Below, one piece after another: positions 10,319 through 22,000 of a DNA stretch of 64,000 nucleotides. The position numbers were made by a program, and so were the translations under genes. The DNA is taken from the NCBI RefSeq assembly GCF_026210795.1, contig NC_089452.1, forward strand, positions 496,001-560,000, read 5' to 3'. Source of the DNA: Rhizophagus irregularis. Its lineage: Eukaryota; Glomeromycota; Glomeromycetes; Glomerales; Glomeraceae. The notes beneath the pieces were generated by a model, which did no database searches, was not told the origin of the DNA, and saw only the letters and a list, made by a program, of their open reading frames with translations. How positions within the stretch are numbered: the first letter of the stretch is position 1; each line of letters opens with the position of its first letter.

Positions 10319-10645
10319 CGATGCAATATTTAAAATCCTATTTTGTCATTTAATCATTTCGTAATATTTATAAAATATTTGAGTTTTCTTGATTTCAAAT
10401 ATAGCTGATAATCCCATGCATAAATAGAATTTAAGAACCGAGGGGTGCATGCCTGTGACTTAAAAAGTAATTTTAGGCTGAAATAATTTAAAAACTTCTT
10501 AACTAAGTTATAAATTTTGAAACTTAAATTACCTAACAAGAAAGGATTCCCTCGCAAAATTCCGTTTCATAAGCTTGTGTACCTTTTTTCTTTTCGAATG
10601 AAATTTTAACCACATATTCTGGTGAAAATTTTATTGGTTACACAA
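10319..10645. repeat. R1 dispersed repeat, copy 1
   Basis: An about 320-bp block from GATGCAATATTTAAAATCC through GGCTGAAATAATTTAAAAAC to GAATGAAATTTTAACC. Other copies are at 13555-13855, 18440-18625 (shortened) and 23060-23330; the 3' end alone is at 15985-16030 and 28627-28680. Apparent ORFs within it are not conserved between copies. Confidence 0.8.
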
Positions 10646-11243
10646 GGATTTTTTTTTTTGAAAGGATTTTTACAATAATTACAAAATGAACGACAACAAT
10701 ACGACTAATTAATAATCGGTTAAATGGAATTGACCTAATACGGTTAAATTCACGTGTCACAACGTTACACAATTGTACATAAAATAAATAATGTTTTTTC
10801 ATATACAAGCAAGTTCGATAAATATTTCTATATAATATAAAAAAAAAAAATAACTGAAATTTGTATAAAATCCGAGTTTTTTTATTATTAACTTTATCCT
10901 GTAAAATACAAGAATCATACACTTTCAATAAATATATATTCGTAAATTGTAGTAATAAGAATCTTTAAAATCTAATCTAACCCGGTAGGATCTATATATT
11001 AAATAGTGTAATAATGGAAGATTAAAAATTTGTTTAAACAAACGGTTCCTTTACGTACGAAAATGCAAAAAAGTGCCTTTGATTGTTGCGTTTCGTTTAA
11101 TGTGATAAGAAAATTTAATTTTATTGAATAAGAGTAATACAATAAAAAAATAAAATATATAAATAACGTGAATGTGAATCCTCCATAAGCTTCGAAAGTA
11201 TAACAATAAAAAATATTATATACAAATAAATATGGACGATAGT

Positions 11244-11870
11244 TTAGTTATCATAATAATTACTTCTAAAAGATTCGTTCAAATCATCATCTGGTTGAAA
11301 TTGAGATCGAGATATACGATTGTTATCAACATTCTGCATATGGACAGCAGGACTTCTATTTAGTTGTGGTACTGTCATGAAAAATTGTGCATCATTACTG
11401 CTTTTATTTCTAAAATTTTGTTCATTCGGTTTCCGATAAGGACTCATTCTATTTACAATCCGATTTTTCGGTAAAGTTGAAGATCGAACATATTGAGTTC
11501 TTTGTTGGGTTTGATCATTTTGTAATTTAATAACAATTTCCAATTCAATTTTAAGGATTTGATTTTGAGAAGAATCAATCCTCTTCGAAATTTTTGGAAT
11601 AGAAACTTTCGCGCTGGCATTATCATAATCGTGTTGTGTAGGCACAAAGTCATTTTGTTGAGCATGTTCATCATACTGCAAAGGTACTTGATGATATTGC
11701 AAATTGGAAGTAGAAATGGATTCTTGTATGTTACTATTTTGAACAGTAACATAATCACCGGTATTCGACACGTTTTCATAATAAGGATGTTGTAAAGAAT
11801 TATCAAAAAATTCAGAATTAGATTCGTGATCACTATTATTATCAATAAAAGTGTTAAAATGTAAAGACAT
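11244..11870 (-). CDS. Asn/Gln-rich protein of unknown function (copy 1 of 3)
   Basis: A single-exon frame of 208 residues with no recognised domain, signal peptide or membrane segment. Residues 1-85 are rich in Asn, Ser, Gln and Asp (FIDNNSDHESNSEFF; QYHQVPLQYDEHAQQND). Residues 90-127 form a likely helix (IPKISKRIDSSQNQ then KIELEIVIKL). Residues 128-165 are basic (LPKNRIVNRMSPYRKPNEQ), and the tail is FQPDDDLNESF. It is mostly disordered in appearance, with one short helical segment. Homologous frames lie at 29338-29973 (intact) and 16712-17333 (frameshifted), all on the minus strand. Differences between the intact copies are mainly substitutions and codon-length indels, which supports real coding. 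The start is conserved in all three. Its function is unknown. Confidence 0.7.
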   Translation of the reverse strand: MSLHFNTFIDNNSDHESNSEFFDNSLQHPYYENVSNTGDYVTVQNSNIQESISTSNLQYHQVPLQYDEHAQQNDFVPTQHDYDNASAKVSIPKISKRIDSSQNQILKIELEIVIKLQNDQTQQRTQYVRSSTLPKNRIVNRMSPYRKPNEQNFRNKSSNDAQFFMTVPQLNRSPAVHMQNVDNNRISRSQFQPDDDLNESFRSNYYDN

Positions 11871-11948
11871 TGTGTAGTATTTTTATTATGTTTATTAGAA
11901 ATACTATTATTTTGAAGGATGATGGATACGCAGGGTATTTAATGGGTA

Positions 11949-11956
11949 TTTATATA
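11949..11956 (-). promoter_or_regulatory. TATA box upstream of copy 1
   Basis: TATATAAATACCC on the minus strand lies about 80 bp before the ATG. The same element sits at equivalent positions before the other two copies (17395-17402 and 30047-30054), and the leader just before the ATG (ATACTACACA) is also conserved. Confidence 0.55.
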
Positions 11957-12037
11957 AGTTTTTGATTAACGCCACTTAATATTTTCATTATAAGGTTCAG
12001 TTCCTGCAGTTTTTTATTCGTTCACCATTATTTATGT

Positions 12038-12103
12038 GAGGTCGTACAATAAATACTGCTTTTATCTTTTTTCATTTTTATGTAAGGTCGTACAGTAAAA
12101 TAC
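12038..12103 (+). repeat. Two copies of the GGTCGTACAATAAA motif
   Basis: GAGGTCGTACAATAAA (12038-12053) and AAGGTCGTACAGTAAAA (from 12083) lie upstream of the Asn/Gln-rich gene. The motif also occurs near 17483, 30118 and 30664, and in reverse near 10056. It may be a shared promoter or terminus element of the duplicated unit. Confidence 0.4.
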
Positions 12104-12524
12104 TGCACGTATTTTTTTCATTTATTTTAAAATGGGTAATTTTATTTTTTAGTAGTCAATAACATTTTTACTAAAGATTTGTAATACCAAAATTTTGTTT
12201 TAATGAAATTCATATCACATACATATATTCGGAAATCGTAAATTTTAATTGCAACAGATATAGAACAATCAAATCACCTTTTTATGTTTATATTAAAAAA
12301 AATTATCTTTACATTAATTCGTTATTCGTTACAATTTTATTTATTTATTTATTTTATATACTTTTTATGCACGAACCTTTATACCCAAATGGTTACATAA
12401 TATATATACTGTATAAACAATACAATTGGAATCAAAAAAAAATCAAAAATCAATCAAATTATTTAAAATCAATCTGAATTTAAAGTAATTCATTCATTCA
12501 TTTCCATTTTTTTTTTTAATATAC

Positions 12525-12690
12525 AACCAATGATCATAAATCTGTTTCCCCTACTTTGCGACATCATCAAAATTCATCAATGATCGATAAGAAACTTGGC
12601 AAAAAAGATGTGAAAAAGTCTACATCCTAACGAATCAATAAATTATTTCCTATAATAAAAATATTGGTATCGTGTAGAAAATTATCCTAA
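12525..12690 (+). pseudogene. P-family fragment, plus strand
   Basis: The plus strand reads HKSVSPTLRHHQNSSM, IDKKLGKKDVKKSTS, a stop, then RINKLFP. This is colinear with HKSASPISQHRQNPSS and RINKLFS of the minus-strand copies. It lacks a start codon and has a stop. It faces the upstream P-family copy, so the Asn/Gln-rich gene is bracketed by P-family pieces in opposite orientation. Confidence 0.55.
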
Positions 12691-12984
12691 GTGATAATAT
12701 AGTAAATTGTAATAAATAGATAATTAATTAGTTTTATAAGATACAAGATACAACTAAGTTAAGTAAATAAAATATAAAATTATAAAGAAAAAAAAAATCA
12801 CTTCGGCGATCGTCAAGTTACATAAGATACCGCTGTTTATAGGCAATTAACATAAATAGAAAATTTATGAAACCCCAAAATATGCTTAAACGCACGCTTA
12901 AATTCCGATCGGACGATCTTAATAAATGCAATGACTATCCGTAAAGAATTATGTGATACTTAATCGGGAAAAATATACGCCCAA

Positions 12985-13147
12985 GAGCTATATTATAAGC
13001 TTTGTATATTGTTGTAAATATTGTTCGAGAGGATCGGCTTTATGAGAGCTTGCCTTTTCGAATTTTCTTATAAAGTTTCTTTTGCTATAGGAAAATAATT
13101 TATTGATTCGCCAGGATGCAGGATTTTGATGTTCACGATTGGTGGCA
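12985..13147 (-). pseudogene. P-family fragment with internal deletion
   Basis: The conserved MPPI start (ATG at 13145-13147) is joined after a few codons to the downstream SWRINKLFS-type segment; most of the acidic N-terminal region is deleted. The flanking AAAAAGAATGAATAATGAGAA leader is kept at 13160-13180. Confidence 0.55.
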
Positions 13148-13554
13148 TATTAAAAAAAAAAGAAAAAGAATGAATAATGAGAATTTCTTAAAATCATGGT
13201 TGATTATATATATAATTTGATTGATACACACATATTTTTATACTACTTGTTATTACTGCATTTTTTTTTACATAACATCTTATATATTTTAGAACGAATA
13301 TGTTTAAAACCTTTTATCCCAAATATGGTTGAATATAGTATTAAATAAAATAAAATAATAATAGAAAAAAAAACAAACCACCTTACAATAAAAAAATTAT
13401 TGCATTGCCGAATTTATGTGATGTGATAAGGAAATTCCATAGTATACGTACATATTTATACGTATTATAAAACATATTTTATTACATAGATTTTATAAAA
13501 TATATATATTATATGGCTGAGTATATACAAATTACTTATTTTAAATAAAATTCT

Positions 13555-13855
13555 TTTTTTTTGCGATGCAATATTTAAAATCCTTTTTTTGTCATTTCAT
13601 TTCGTAATATTTATAAAATATTTAAGTTTTCTTGATTTCAAATATAGCTGATAATCCCATGCATAAATAGAATTTAAGAACCGGGGGCACATGTCTATGA
13701 CTTAAAAAGTAATTTTAGGCTGAAATAATTTAAAAACTTCTTAACTAAGTTATAAATTTTGAAACTTAAATTACCTAACAAGAAAGCAAAATTCCGTTTC
13801 ATAAGCTTGTGTACCTTTTTTTCTTTTCGAATGAAATTTTAACCACAAATTACAA
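13555..13855. repeat. R1 dispersed repeat, copy 2
   Basis: Near-identical to 10319-10645, with single-base differences and loss of about ten bases near CTAACAAGAAAG. It is followed immediately by the 2-kb R2 repeat. Confidence 0.8.
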
Positions 13856-13861
13856 TACACA

Positions 13862-15975
13862 AACGGCTATTTATAGGCTATAAATGGAAGATTTATGAAA
13901 CCCATAAAATTGCGGGAACATAAAATTTAATTCTAGCGGGTGTATATACTTTGTAACAAATAGTAAAGAAACAAAATATTCTTTTATGATACCCAATAAA
14001 TTGAAATATTGTTACCTTTCAAACAAAGTTTTTTTTGTTTATAAAAGGTTATTTGAAGAGAAATATTTGTTTTTTTTATTTACATTAAATTATATGTTCC
14101 CGCAATAGCCGCCGGAGATTTTTTTTCTCACCTTTTTAAACAAAGATTTTAAAGTTTTTTTTTTTGTTTATAATAAAAAACGTGTAATTATCGATAGATT
14201 TAAAATAAATTTAAGGCTATCTTTGAAAGGGAAAATACGGAAAGTAACTTTGATAAATTTTGTAAAGTGGGGTTCATTACGATAGATCATCTTTTTTTTG
14301 TACATATGATAGATAACTTGTTTAAAAGAAATCTGATTAGTTAATGAAGAACGGTATCATGACCCATAAATGAAAAAAAAAATAAAACTCTAAATTTCTT
14401 TCCCTTCTAAATTTAGGTCATCTAATATATCTTTATTTAAAGTATAAATTATACATAAAATAAATAAATAATTAATTATTCCTTAAGAAAAACTCTTTTT
14501 TATAGCTTTGAAACTATTCTTAAATAATATAAATTATTATCAAGGGACCAAAATCAAAAATGGTATTTTCAATAAGAAGCATGTGTGACCATCCTATTAT
14601 GTAAACTTGTCAAATGTTAAGTTAAAATTAAGTTGTATAAATTTCGTCATATTTCCTTCTACAATAAGATAATAACGTAATGATTGAATATTTATGCATG
14701 TCATGTGTAATTTCTGCGCCGCCTACGTTTTTCCTTTGATGTCTATTTTAAGTGGTCGGTTTAATTGATAATTAAAGTTATTAATTAAAATATATGCATA
14801 TAATAACAGATAATAATAAAATATTATTATTAAAATATTGTTTTCAAAAATTTTAAATATTAAATATTCCCATTAATAAATCAATATGATCTTTCGGTTA
14901 AAGTATTAAAAGTAATGAGTATTTAAAATAATTTAAAGTAGGAATGCTGCAGTATAACGGTAAACACCGCCCGCTTTTACAATGGACCGAAAAAGAGGAC
15001 AATATCCGAAATTCCGAGGATTTCAAAATATAAAATAAATAAAAGTAATATAAAAATTAATAATTAATATCATATGTCATTACATTAATTTCGTACCAAT
15101 GTTTACCTTTATTACAATAGTTACAGATCATATTTATAATTATATTGTTATTCACACTTTTTTAAATATGGCAGAACATTTAAAATGATGACTATATTGA
15201 TTAAATTTTTCAATCAAAAGAAAAAAAAAATTAATAATTAATATCGTGCATGCGAAATAATAGTAATGTGAATGAATGAATGAACAAGAAAAAGGAAAGT
15301 GTTAATGTTATCAATGCGAAAATTATGACATTCGGTTTTTTTTTATATTCTTTATCATTTTTTTTTTTCTTAAAAAAAAAAAAAAAGATCCCGAATTATG
15401 CCCATAAAAAATTTTATCCGTTATTTCTGCTGTAAGGACTCCGTAAAAACGAGCCTTTCACGGATCCATTCACAGAAAATGTAAATTATTCGATAAATTC
15501 CGTGATATAAGGTTATTAATTCCGGAAATATGAGCCTTTTACGGAAAAAAGAATGGAATTGGCGTTACATCTTTCTTTTTTCTTTTAGGAAAAAAGATTC
15601 TTTTTAGTCTATAAATTTGAAGGGAAATAACACAAAGTTTTTTTATTTACTTAATACTTCAATTGCTGTTTGTGACCAGTTTGTGATCTTATTGATTGGC
15701 GTATTGGTGAAATTTATAATTATTTGATTAGGTTTAATCGTGATCATATGAAATTTTTGGTTGGAATGCGTCTAATTATATATTCAATTAATAGTTAACG
15801 TATAGATAGAAGTATCATATATATTATTGTATTAATATCATTATCTTGCCAAACAAAAGGATTACATAAATGGAAGGCTATCAAAGTTTTATCTATTTAC
15901 TATGTTTATTGATGTGATAATCACGCGGTTTAATAATAAACGCGAACAGTAAAAAATATTTTATTTAATGTGTAT
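13862..15975. repeat. R2 non-coding repeat, copy 1 (about 2.1 kb)
   Basis: Long AT-rich repeat with no conserved ORF, present again at 18685-20040 (internally deleted) and 61240-63170. Shared landmarks in order: ATACCCAATAAA, ATTAAATTATATGTTCCCGC, TGACTCATAAATGA-like, TTACAATGGACCGAAAA, GTGAATGAATGAATGA, AGATCCCGAATTATGC, AATCGTGATCATATGAA and TGATGTGATAATYACGCG. This copy is interrupted at 15400-15575 by the small element also seen at 6355-6520. An inverted fragment lies at 40530-40755. Confidence 0.75.
15400..15575. mobile_element. Small non-autonomous element inserted in R2
   Basis: Reverse-complement copy of 6355-6520, with CTCCGTAAAAACGAGCC, GATAAATTCCGTGATATAAG and ATGAGCCTTTTACGG. The other two R2 copies continue past AGATCCCGAATTATGC without it, so this is an insertion or replacement specific to this copy. 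Confidence 0.6.
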
Positions 15976-16711
15976 TATTTGTATGCTTTTCGAATGAAAT
16001 TTTAATCACTGGTTACACAAGGAATTTTGAAACCCCATTACAAGTGTGTCACGTATCGCAACAGTTACACAATCGTACATAAAAATATTTTTTCTCATAT
16101 TAAATATGAAAAATAAAACTATTGGGAATTACATTCAGCCAAAAAACCTTTAATAACGCTTGTTTTGTTATTCGAGGTCAAATTATGACAATGTATGAAT
16201 TACGTTCCCCCATTTGATCGCAAGTTAGAATTCTTAATTTTGTGTTGTTTCAAAACTGATGTTTAAAAGAAAATTATCCATTTTTTTTTGCATTTCTTAA
16301 TTTAAAATTTTATTTTATTAATTTACCATAAATATATAATATAAAAAAAAAAGATAATTGAAATTTGTATAAAATCCGAGTTGTAACATTTTTTATCATT
16401 AACTTTATCCCGTAAAATACAAGAATATATTCGTAAATTGTAGTAATAAGAACCTTTAAAATCTAATCCGTTAAGATCTATATATTAAATAGTGTAATAA
16501 TGGAAGATTAAAAATTTGTTTAAATAAACGGTTCCTTTACACACGAAAATGCGAAAAAGTACCTTTAATTGTTGCGTTAAATAGAAATTTAATTTTATTG
16601 AATAGTAGAAAAATAAAGATATCGTGAATCGTGAATTCTCCACAAGCTTTGAATGTATAACAATAAAAAAACATTATATGCGTTATAAACATAAAAAATA
16701 TGGTCGATAGT

Positions 16712-17333
16712 TCAGTTATCATAATTGCTTCTAAAAGATTCGTTCAAATCATCATCTGGTTGAAATTGAGATCGAGATATACGATTGTTATCAACATTCT
16801 GCATATGGACAGCAGGACTTCTATTTAGTTGTGGTACTGTCATGAAAAATTGTGCATCATTACTGCTTTTATTTCTAAAATTTTGTTCATTCGGTTTCCG
16901 ATAAGGACTCATTCTATTTACAATCCGATTTTTCGGCAAAGTTGAAGATCGAACATATTGAGTTTTTTGTTGAGTTTGATCATTTTGTAATTTAATAACA
17001 ATTTTTAAGGATTTGATTTTGAGAAGAATCAATCCTCTTCGAAATTTTTGGAATAGAAACTTTCGCACTTGCATTATCATAATCATGTGGTGTAGATGCA
17101 AAATCATTTTGTTGAACATGTTCATCATGCTGCAAAGATGCTTGATGATATTGCAAATTGGAAGTAGAAATGGATTCTTGTATGTTACTATTTTGAATAG
17201 TAACATAATCACCAGTGGTATTCGACACGTTTTCATAATAAGGTTGTTGTAAAGAATTATCAATAAATTCAGAATTATATTCGTGATCACTATTATTATT
17301 ATCACTAAAAACATTAAAATGATGTAAAGACAT
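16712..17333 (-). pseudogene. Asn/Gln-rich protein, frameshifted copy (copy 2 of 3)
   Basis: Homologue of 11244-11870 and 29338-29973. It starts MSLHHFNVFSDNNNSD and follows the family for about 110 codons to SSQNQILK. There an 11-bp deletion (CCAATTCAATT present in copy 1 at 11540-11550, absent near 17003) shifts the frame and gives a stop after KNCY. The rest of the gene remains open in another frame (KIVIKLQNDQTQQ... to ...NESFRSNYDN), with little further decay, so the lesion looks recent. The deletion is flanked by short CAATTT homology. Truncated product 113 residues. Confidence 0.8.
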
Positions 17334-17394
17334 TGTGTAGTATTCTTATTATGTTTATTAGAAATACTATTATTTGAAGTATTTTAAATGGGTA

Positions 17395-17402
17395 TTTATA
17401 TA
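17395..17402 (-). promoter_or_regulatory. TATA box upstream of copy 2
   Basis: TATATAAATACCC, about 62 bp before the ATG, at the same place as in the other copies. Confidence 0.45.
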
Positions 17403-17924
17403 AGTTTTTGAGTAACGCCACTTAATTTTCCAATTGTACGGTTCCTGCAGTTTTTTATTCGTTCACCATTTTTTATGTGAGAGCGTACAATAAAATAAAG
17501 GAATCTGCACGTATCTTTTTTCATTAATTTTAAAATGGGTAATTTTATTTTTTAGTGGTCAATAAACATTTTACTAAAGATTTGTAATACTAAATTTTTG
17601 TTTTAATGAAATTCATATCACATACATAAATTCGGAAATCGTAAAATCTTAATTGCAACAGTTATAGAACAATCAAATCACCTTTTTATATTTATATTAA
17701 AAAAATTACCTTTACATTAATTCGTTACAATTTTATTTTATTTTTTTTATTCTATATACTTTTATATAATTTATACACGAACCTTTATACCCAAAATGGT
17801 TTCATAAATATACTGTATAAATAATACAATTGGAATCAAAAAAAAATCAAAAATGAATTTAAGTAATTAATTCATTAATTTCCATTTTTTTTTAATATGC
17901 AATCAATGATTATAAATGATCGAT

Positions 17925-18165
17925 AAGAAACTTGGTAAAAAGATGTGAAAAGTCTACATCCTAACGAATCAATAAAAATAAAAATATTGGTATCGCGCAA
18001 AAAATTATCCCAAGTAATAATAACAAGAGGACTAGGAGGAAGCCTTCAAAGCCGTGTCATGACTGATTGTAAGGAGACAAACGATTATATTAGGTTACTT
18101 TCTAGTAAACAAGCAAAATTGAAGAAATTGTTGATAATTTTAAGAATCTTCCAAAAATAAAGCTG
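17925..18165 (+). pseudogene. P-family-associated fragment, plus strand
   Basis: Contains CTACATCCTAACGAATCAATA (as at 12.6 kb), then GGACTAGGAGGAAGC and CAAACGATTATATTAGGTTACTT, reading ETNDYIRLLSSKQ. The same block at 30430-30640 reads DNFKNLPKNKTDDKLSMFH further on. Frames are broken by single-base losses. Confidence 0.5.
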
Positions 18166-18439
18166 ACAATAGATTTTCTACATTCCATGCTAAATTTCAC
18201 AAGGTGCATTATAGGTCGCATTAATTAAATTTTAAAGGCGCAGTACCTATCTGCTATTATGCACCTTGTCGATCCGGACGATTTTTTCAATTTTCCTTTT
18301 TTTTTCCTTTTGGATTTACCAAACTTTATAGTTTTATTTTTTTTTGATTTAAGTTTACGCCAAAACAATGCACGGATTATCAGTTATACATTTGAAACAA
18401 TACACACATATTTAAAATAGAATTCGATTAATATTCGTT

Positions 18440-18625
18440 TTGATAATCCCATACAAAAATAGAATTTAAGAACCGTGGGCGCCATGTCTATGACTTAAAA
18501 AGTAATTTTAGGCTGAAATAATTTAAAACTTCTTAATAAATTTTGAAACTTAAAATTACCTAACAAGAAAGGATTTGCTCGCAAACTTCCGCTTCATAAG
18601 CTTGTGCACCTTGTTTTACTTTTCG
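18440..18625. repeat. R1 dispersed repeat, partial copy 3
   Basis: Matches the second half of R1 from GATAATCCCATACAAAAATAG to CATAAGCTTGTGCACC, with a deletion in the CTTAACTAAGTTATAAA segment. Confidence 0.7.
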
Positions 18626-18684
18626 TTTTGGAAGAACAAAATTTTCTGCTCATGAATACTTACATTTACCTTACAATAATTACA

Positions 18685-20040
18685 CAAACGGCTGTTTATA
18701 GGCTATTACGGTATAAATATATTATCAAGAATTCCGGGTATAACATAAAATTTATATATTGTAACAAATAATAAAGAAACAAAATATTCTTTTATGATAC
18801 CCAATAAAATATGACTGTTCGTTGTTTTTTGTTTGTTACAAAAGTGTACATTAAATTATATGTTCCCGCAATAACCGGAGATTGTTTCTCTTATCTTTCA
18901 ATCAATTTTTTTTTTTGTTTATAATAATTATCGATGGAATTTGTTATTTGAAGGGAAATACGGAGAAATTGACTGATAATATCCGGAAGTCATTGACGAT
19001 ATCATCTTTTTTTTTAAAAAAAAATCTGTTACATTAAAATAGTCAATGAAGAATGGAGCATGACTCAATTGACTCATAAATGAGAAAAAAAATAAACTTT
19101 AAATTTCTTTCCTTCTAAATTTAGGTCAAATATTTCTCTTTTATATTTTGAACTATCAGATGATATTAATTAGGAAAAATGGTATCTTATGATTTATTTA
19201 ATGGGAATGAATAATATTTAAATTTTAAAACCTTTAATAATTATTATTTTAATTAACTTAAAATTGATATTTACAATGGACCGAAAAGAGGCAAAAATAT
19301 AAAATAAAATAAATATAAAAATAAAAAGATCAATGACAGATATTAGGTAATATTTTAGGGGGTCAAGATTATAGTAATGTGAATGAATGAATGAATGAGA
19401 AAAAGGAAAGTGGTAATGTTATCAATGCGAAAATTATGACATTCAGTTTCTTTTTATATTCTTTATCATCTTTTTTTTTAAAAAAAAAAGAGATCCCGAA
19501 TTATGCATGAATGAGATGAATGAAAAAAAGAAGGAAAAAAAGAATATGGGGAAGAAAAAAAAATTGACATGTTACTTTTACATTGCATTTTGTACAATAA
19601 TAAAATGGCGTATAATAACAATTCTTATTCTTTCTCTTATAATATTGTTATTATTACGACATAAACATACATATTACATAACATCATAGTATTATATTGT
19701 TCAACAAACAACTCGATTACATTGTTGGCAATAGATCTGCCATTGCATATCACTTGGAACCCCTGTATTATTTATTATATATGATACTGCTGTATGGGTA
19801 TGGGTGATTTAAATTTATAATTGGGTTTAATCGTGATCATATGAATTGTTGTTTGAACATGTCGAATTATTCAGTTAATAGTTAGCATATTAGATTTGTG
19901 TGGTATTAATATATCAACATCCTAAATAGAAAAGTTTTATCTGTTTACTATGTTTAAATTTAACTTGATGTGATAATTACGCGTTTCAATAATAAACACG
20001 AATAAGTACTAAAAACAATATTTTATTTAATTTTCTCTTT
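18685..20040. repeat. R2 non-coding repeat, copy 2 (internally deleted)
   Basis: Follows the R2 order from AAACGGCTGTTTATAGGC to TGATGTGATAATTACGCG but lacks several hundred bases between the TTACAATGGACCGAAAA and TTAATTAAC landmarks. The 60-codon frame at 19507 is not open in the other copies. Confidence 0.7.
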
Positions 20041-20792
20041 GTATTAATTGAGTAACTAACTAACTCCCTTTCTTTGATCCGTGAAAAGAATGTTTAATAG
20101 ATGTATTCGATTATAGTTTAATTAAAATCTAAATACTAAAGTAATGTAACTTTAAGCGGAATTGGATAAATTTTCTTTCGGGCGTTTTTTAGGTCAAAAT
20201 ATATTAAAGATATTTTCTAATAAATTGAACTTTACAAAGCTAGGTAAATTAAAAAAACTAATTTTTAAAGGCAATAGAAAAAAATCGGCCGGTGATACAC
20301 AAAGTAGTATGTGTGATAGGCGTTGAATCTATACTTGCCGTCGGAATTAATTACGACATATGAAGCTTATACCGCAATATATTAAATCGCCGTAATGCCT
20401 TAATTATTTACAAAAATTACACAAAGAAAGTAAATATTTTTTTCTTAATTATGTCGTATATAATTTGCAATCCGTAAATCTATAATGCTGATTTGTTAGT
20501 TATTTAAATGGTAAAATCCATATTCGTGATGCCGTAATTTCGACAGCACCTATAGTGAATCAGTATGTGTTTTATGATGATATGAGAGTACTATATTGGA
20601 AAAATGGAATAGTACATAATACTACGCTTTTGAATTTTCATGCTTATTACACTTGCTTATTGGTATCTATTGGGAGGAGTTTCGGGTATACATTATATAC
20701 ATAATATTGATTATTATGTATTCATTTATTAATTATATCAAAAGAATAGTGAATTGTTTGTAGACTCATAAAAAAGCATTCAAGCTTGTTTA
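20041..20792. other. Intergenic region with dispersed-repeat copy
   Basis: 20557-20685 matches 5493-5622. 20320-20550 is locally rich in GCCGTAAT/ATTACGGC-type words (GCCGTAATGCC, TGCCGTAATTTCG), like 54.65-54.78 kb, which may be a degenerate TIR element. No gene seen. Confidence 0.4.
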
Positions 20793-21327
20793 TTAAATTA
20801 AACTAGGTTCATTGAAACTTGACCAAAATCGATTAAAAGCGGCCATATATATTAAACTATAATGATAGGATTCATCACTTGTTCCAAATCTATAATGAAG
20901 TTTTGAAGTGCCTACATTACCCAAGACTTTGGAATGTTTAAAGAGGAGACATTGAAATATAATTCCAGTCAAAGCCAAAGAACAATATTATAAGCTTGTA
21001 CTATATGTTGTAAATATTGTTCAAGGGAACTGGCTGCTTTCCTTTTTGAATCAATATATTCTTGTAAGTTTCTTTTGTTATAGGAAAATAATTTATTAAT
21101 TCGCCAGGATGCAGGCTTTTTATGAAGTTTATAAAATTTATTACACCTACTCTTGAAGCTCTTGTGTTTATACTAGGGGACCTTTTGCCACGTTTTTTAT
21201 CGACCATTGATAATGGTTTGTCACTTTTAGGAGAAAAGTTTTCGATGTCGTCTTCACCAGAGGATGATGGATTTTGACGATGTTGCGAAATAGGTGAAGC
21301 GGATTTATGTTCACGAATTGGTGGCAT
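20793..21327 (-). pseudogene. P-family gene, best-preserved copy
   Basis: The ATG at 21325-21327 is chosen because the same MPPIREHKS start occurs at 9568-9570. The frame runs MPPIREHKSASPISQHRQ, NPSSSGEDDIENFSPKSD, VDKKRGKRSPSINTRASRV, and then 108 residues in total to a stop. In another frame the DNA continues HKKPASWRINKLFSYNKR, NLQEYIDSKRKAASSLEQ, YLQHIVQAYNIV, and further down VGTSKLHYRFGTSDES, YHYSLIYMAAFNRFWSS. The parent gene therefore spanned the whole interval and has at least two frameshifts, or an unrecognised intron after RASRV (GTAGGTGTAA present). N-terminal half Ser/Lys/Asp-rich; C-terminal half helical. Function unknown. Confidence 0.6.
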
Positions 21328-22000
21328 ATTAAAAAAAAAAAAAGAAAAAGAATGAATAATGAGAATTTTTATAAAATCATGGTTGATTTTATATAATTTG
21401 ATTGATTTTTGATTCAATTGTTTAATATATACAATATATACAATTTATACAGTAAATTACAAGTAGCATAGTATAATACTTTATGCAACCTTTTTGGGGA
21501 TAAAAGGTTTTTAATATATTCGCGCGTTAAAATGTATAAAATGTTACGTAAAATAAAATAAAATTAATAGAAAAAAAAAACAAATCCGAATTTATGTGAT
21601 GTGATAAAATCATTAAAGAAAATTTCTGGTCGCAATTACAAAGTTTCATTTGTAAAAAGTGTCATTAATTATTCACAGACCACAGTAAAAATAAAAAATA
21701 AAAATAAAAATACAAATAAAAATAAAAAAAATACTTTTATTGTCGACCTTATTTAGAAATAAAAAAAATTAATCAATAACATTTATTGTCATAAAACCGT
21801 TCGATAAGTTTAACTTTTTAATTTCTTCTACTACATTCCAGGCGTAGCGCCGTAGCGCTTTGACATATATTTAATATATTTAAATGGAATAGTACAATTG
21901 GCGCAGTTTATATCACTATGATGATATATATACTGTATATATATATATATATACAGTAAAAAAACTCATAATTACCTTTCGCCAAAAAAATTTTCTCACA

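Noticed and set aside
11453-11845. Overlapping ORFs on both strands inside the Asn/Gln-rich genes (also at 17013-17252 and 29251-30038)
   Set aside because: Ile/Leu/Asn shadows of the conserved frame; indels between copies preserve only the called frame.
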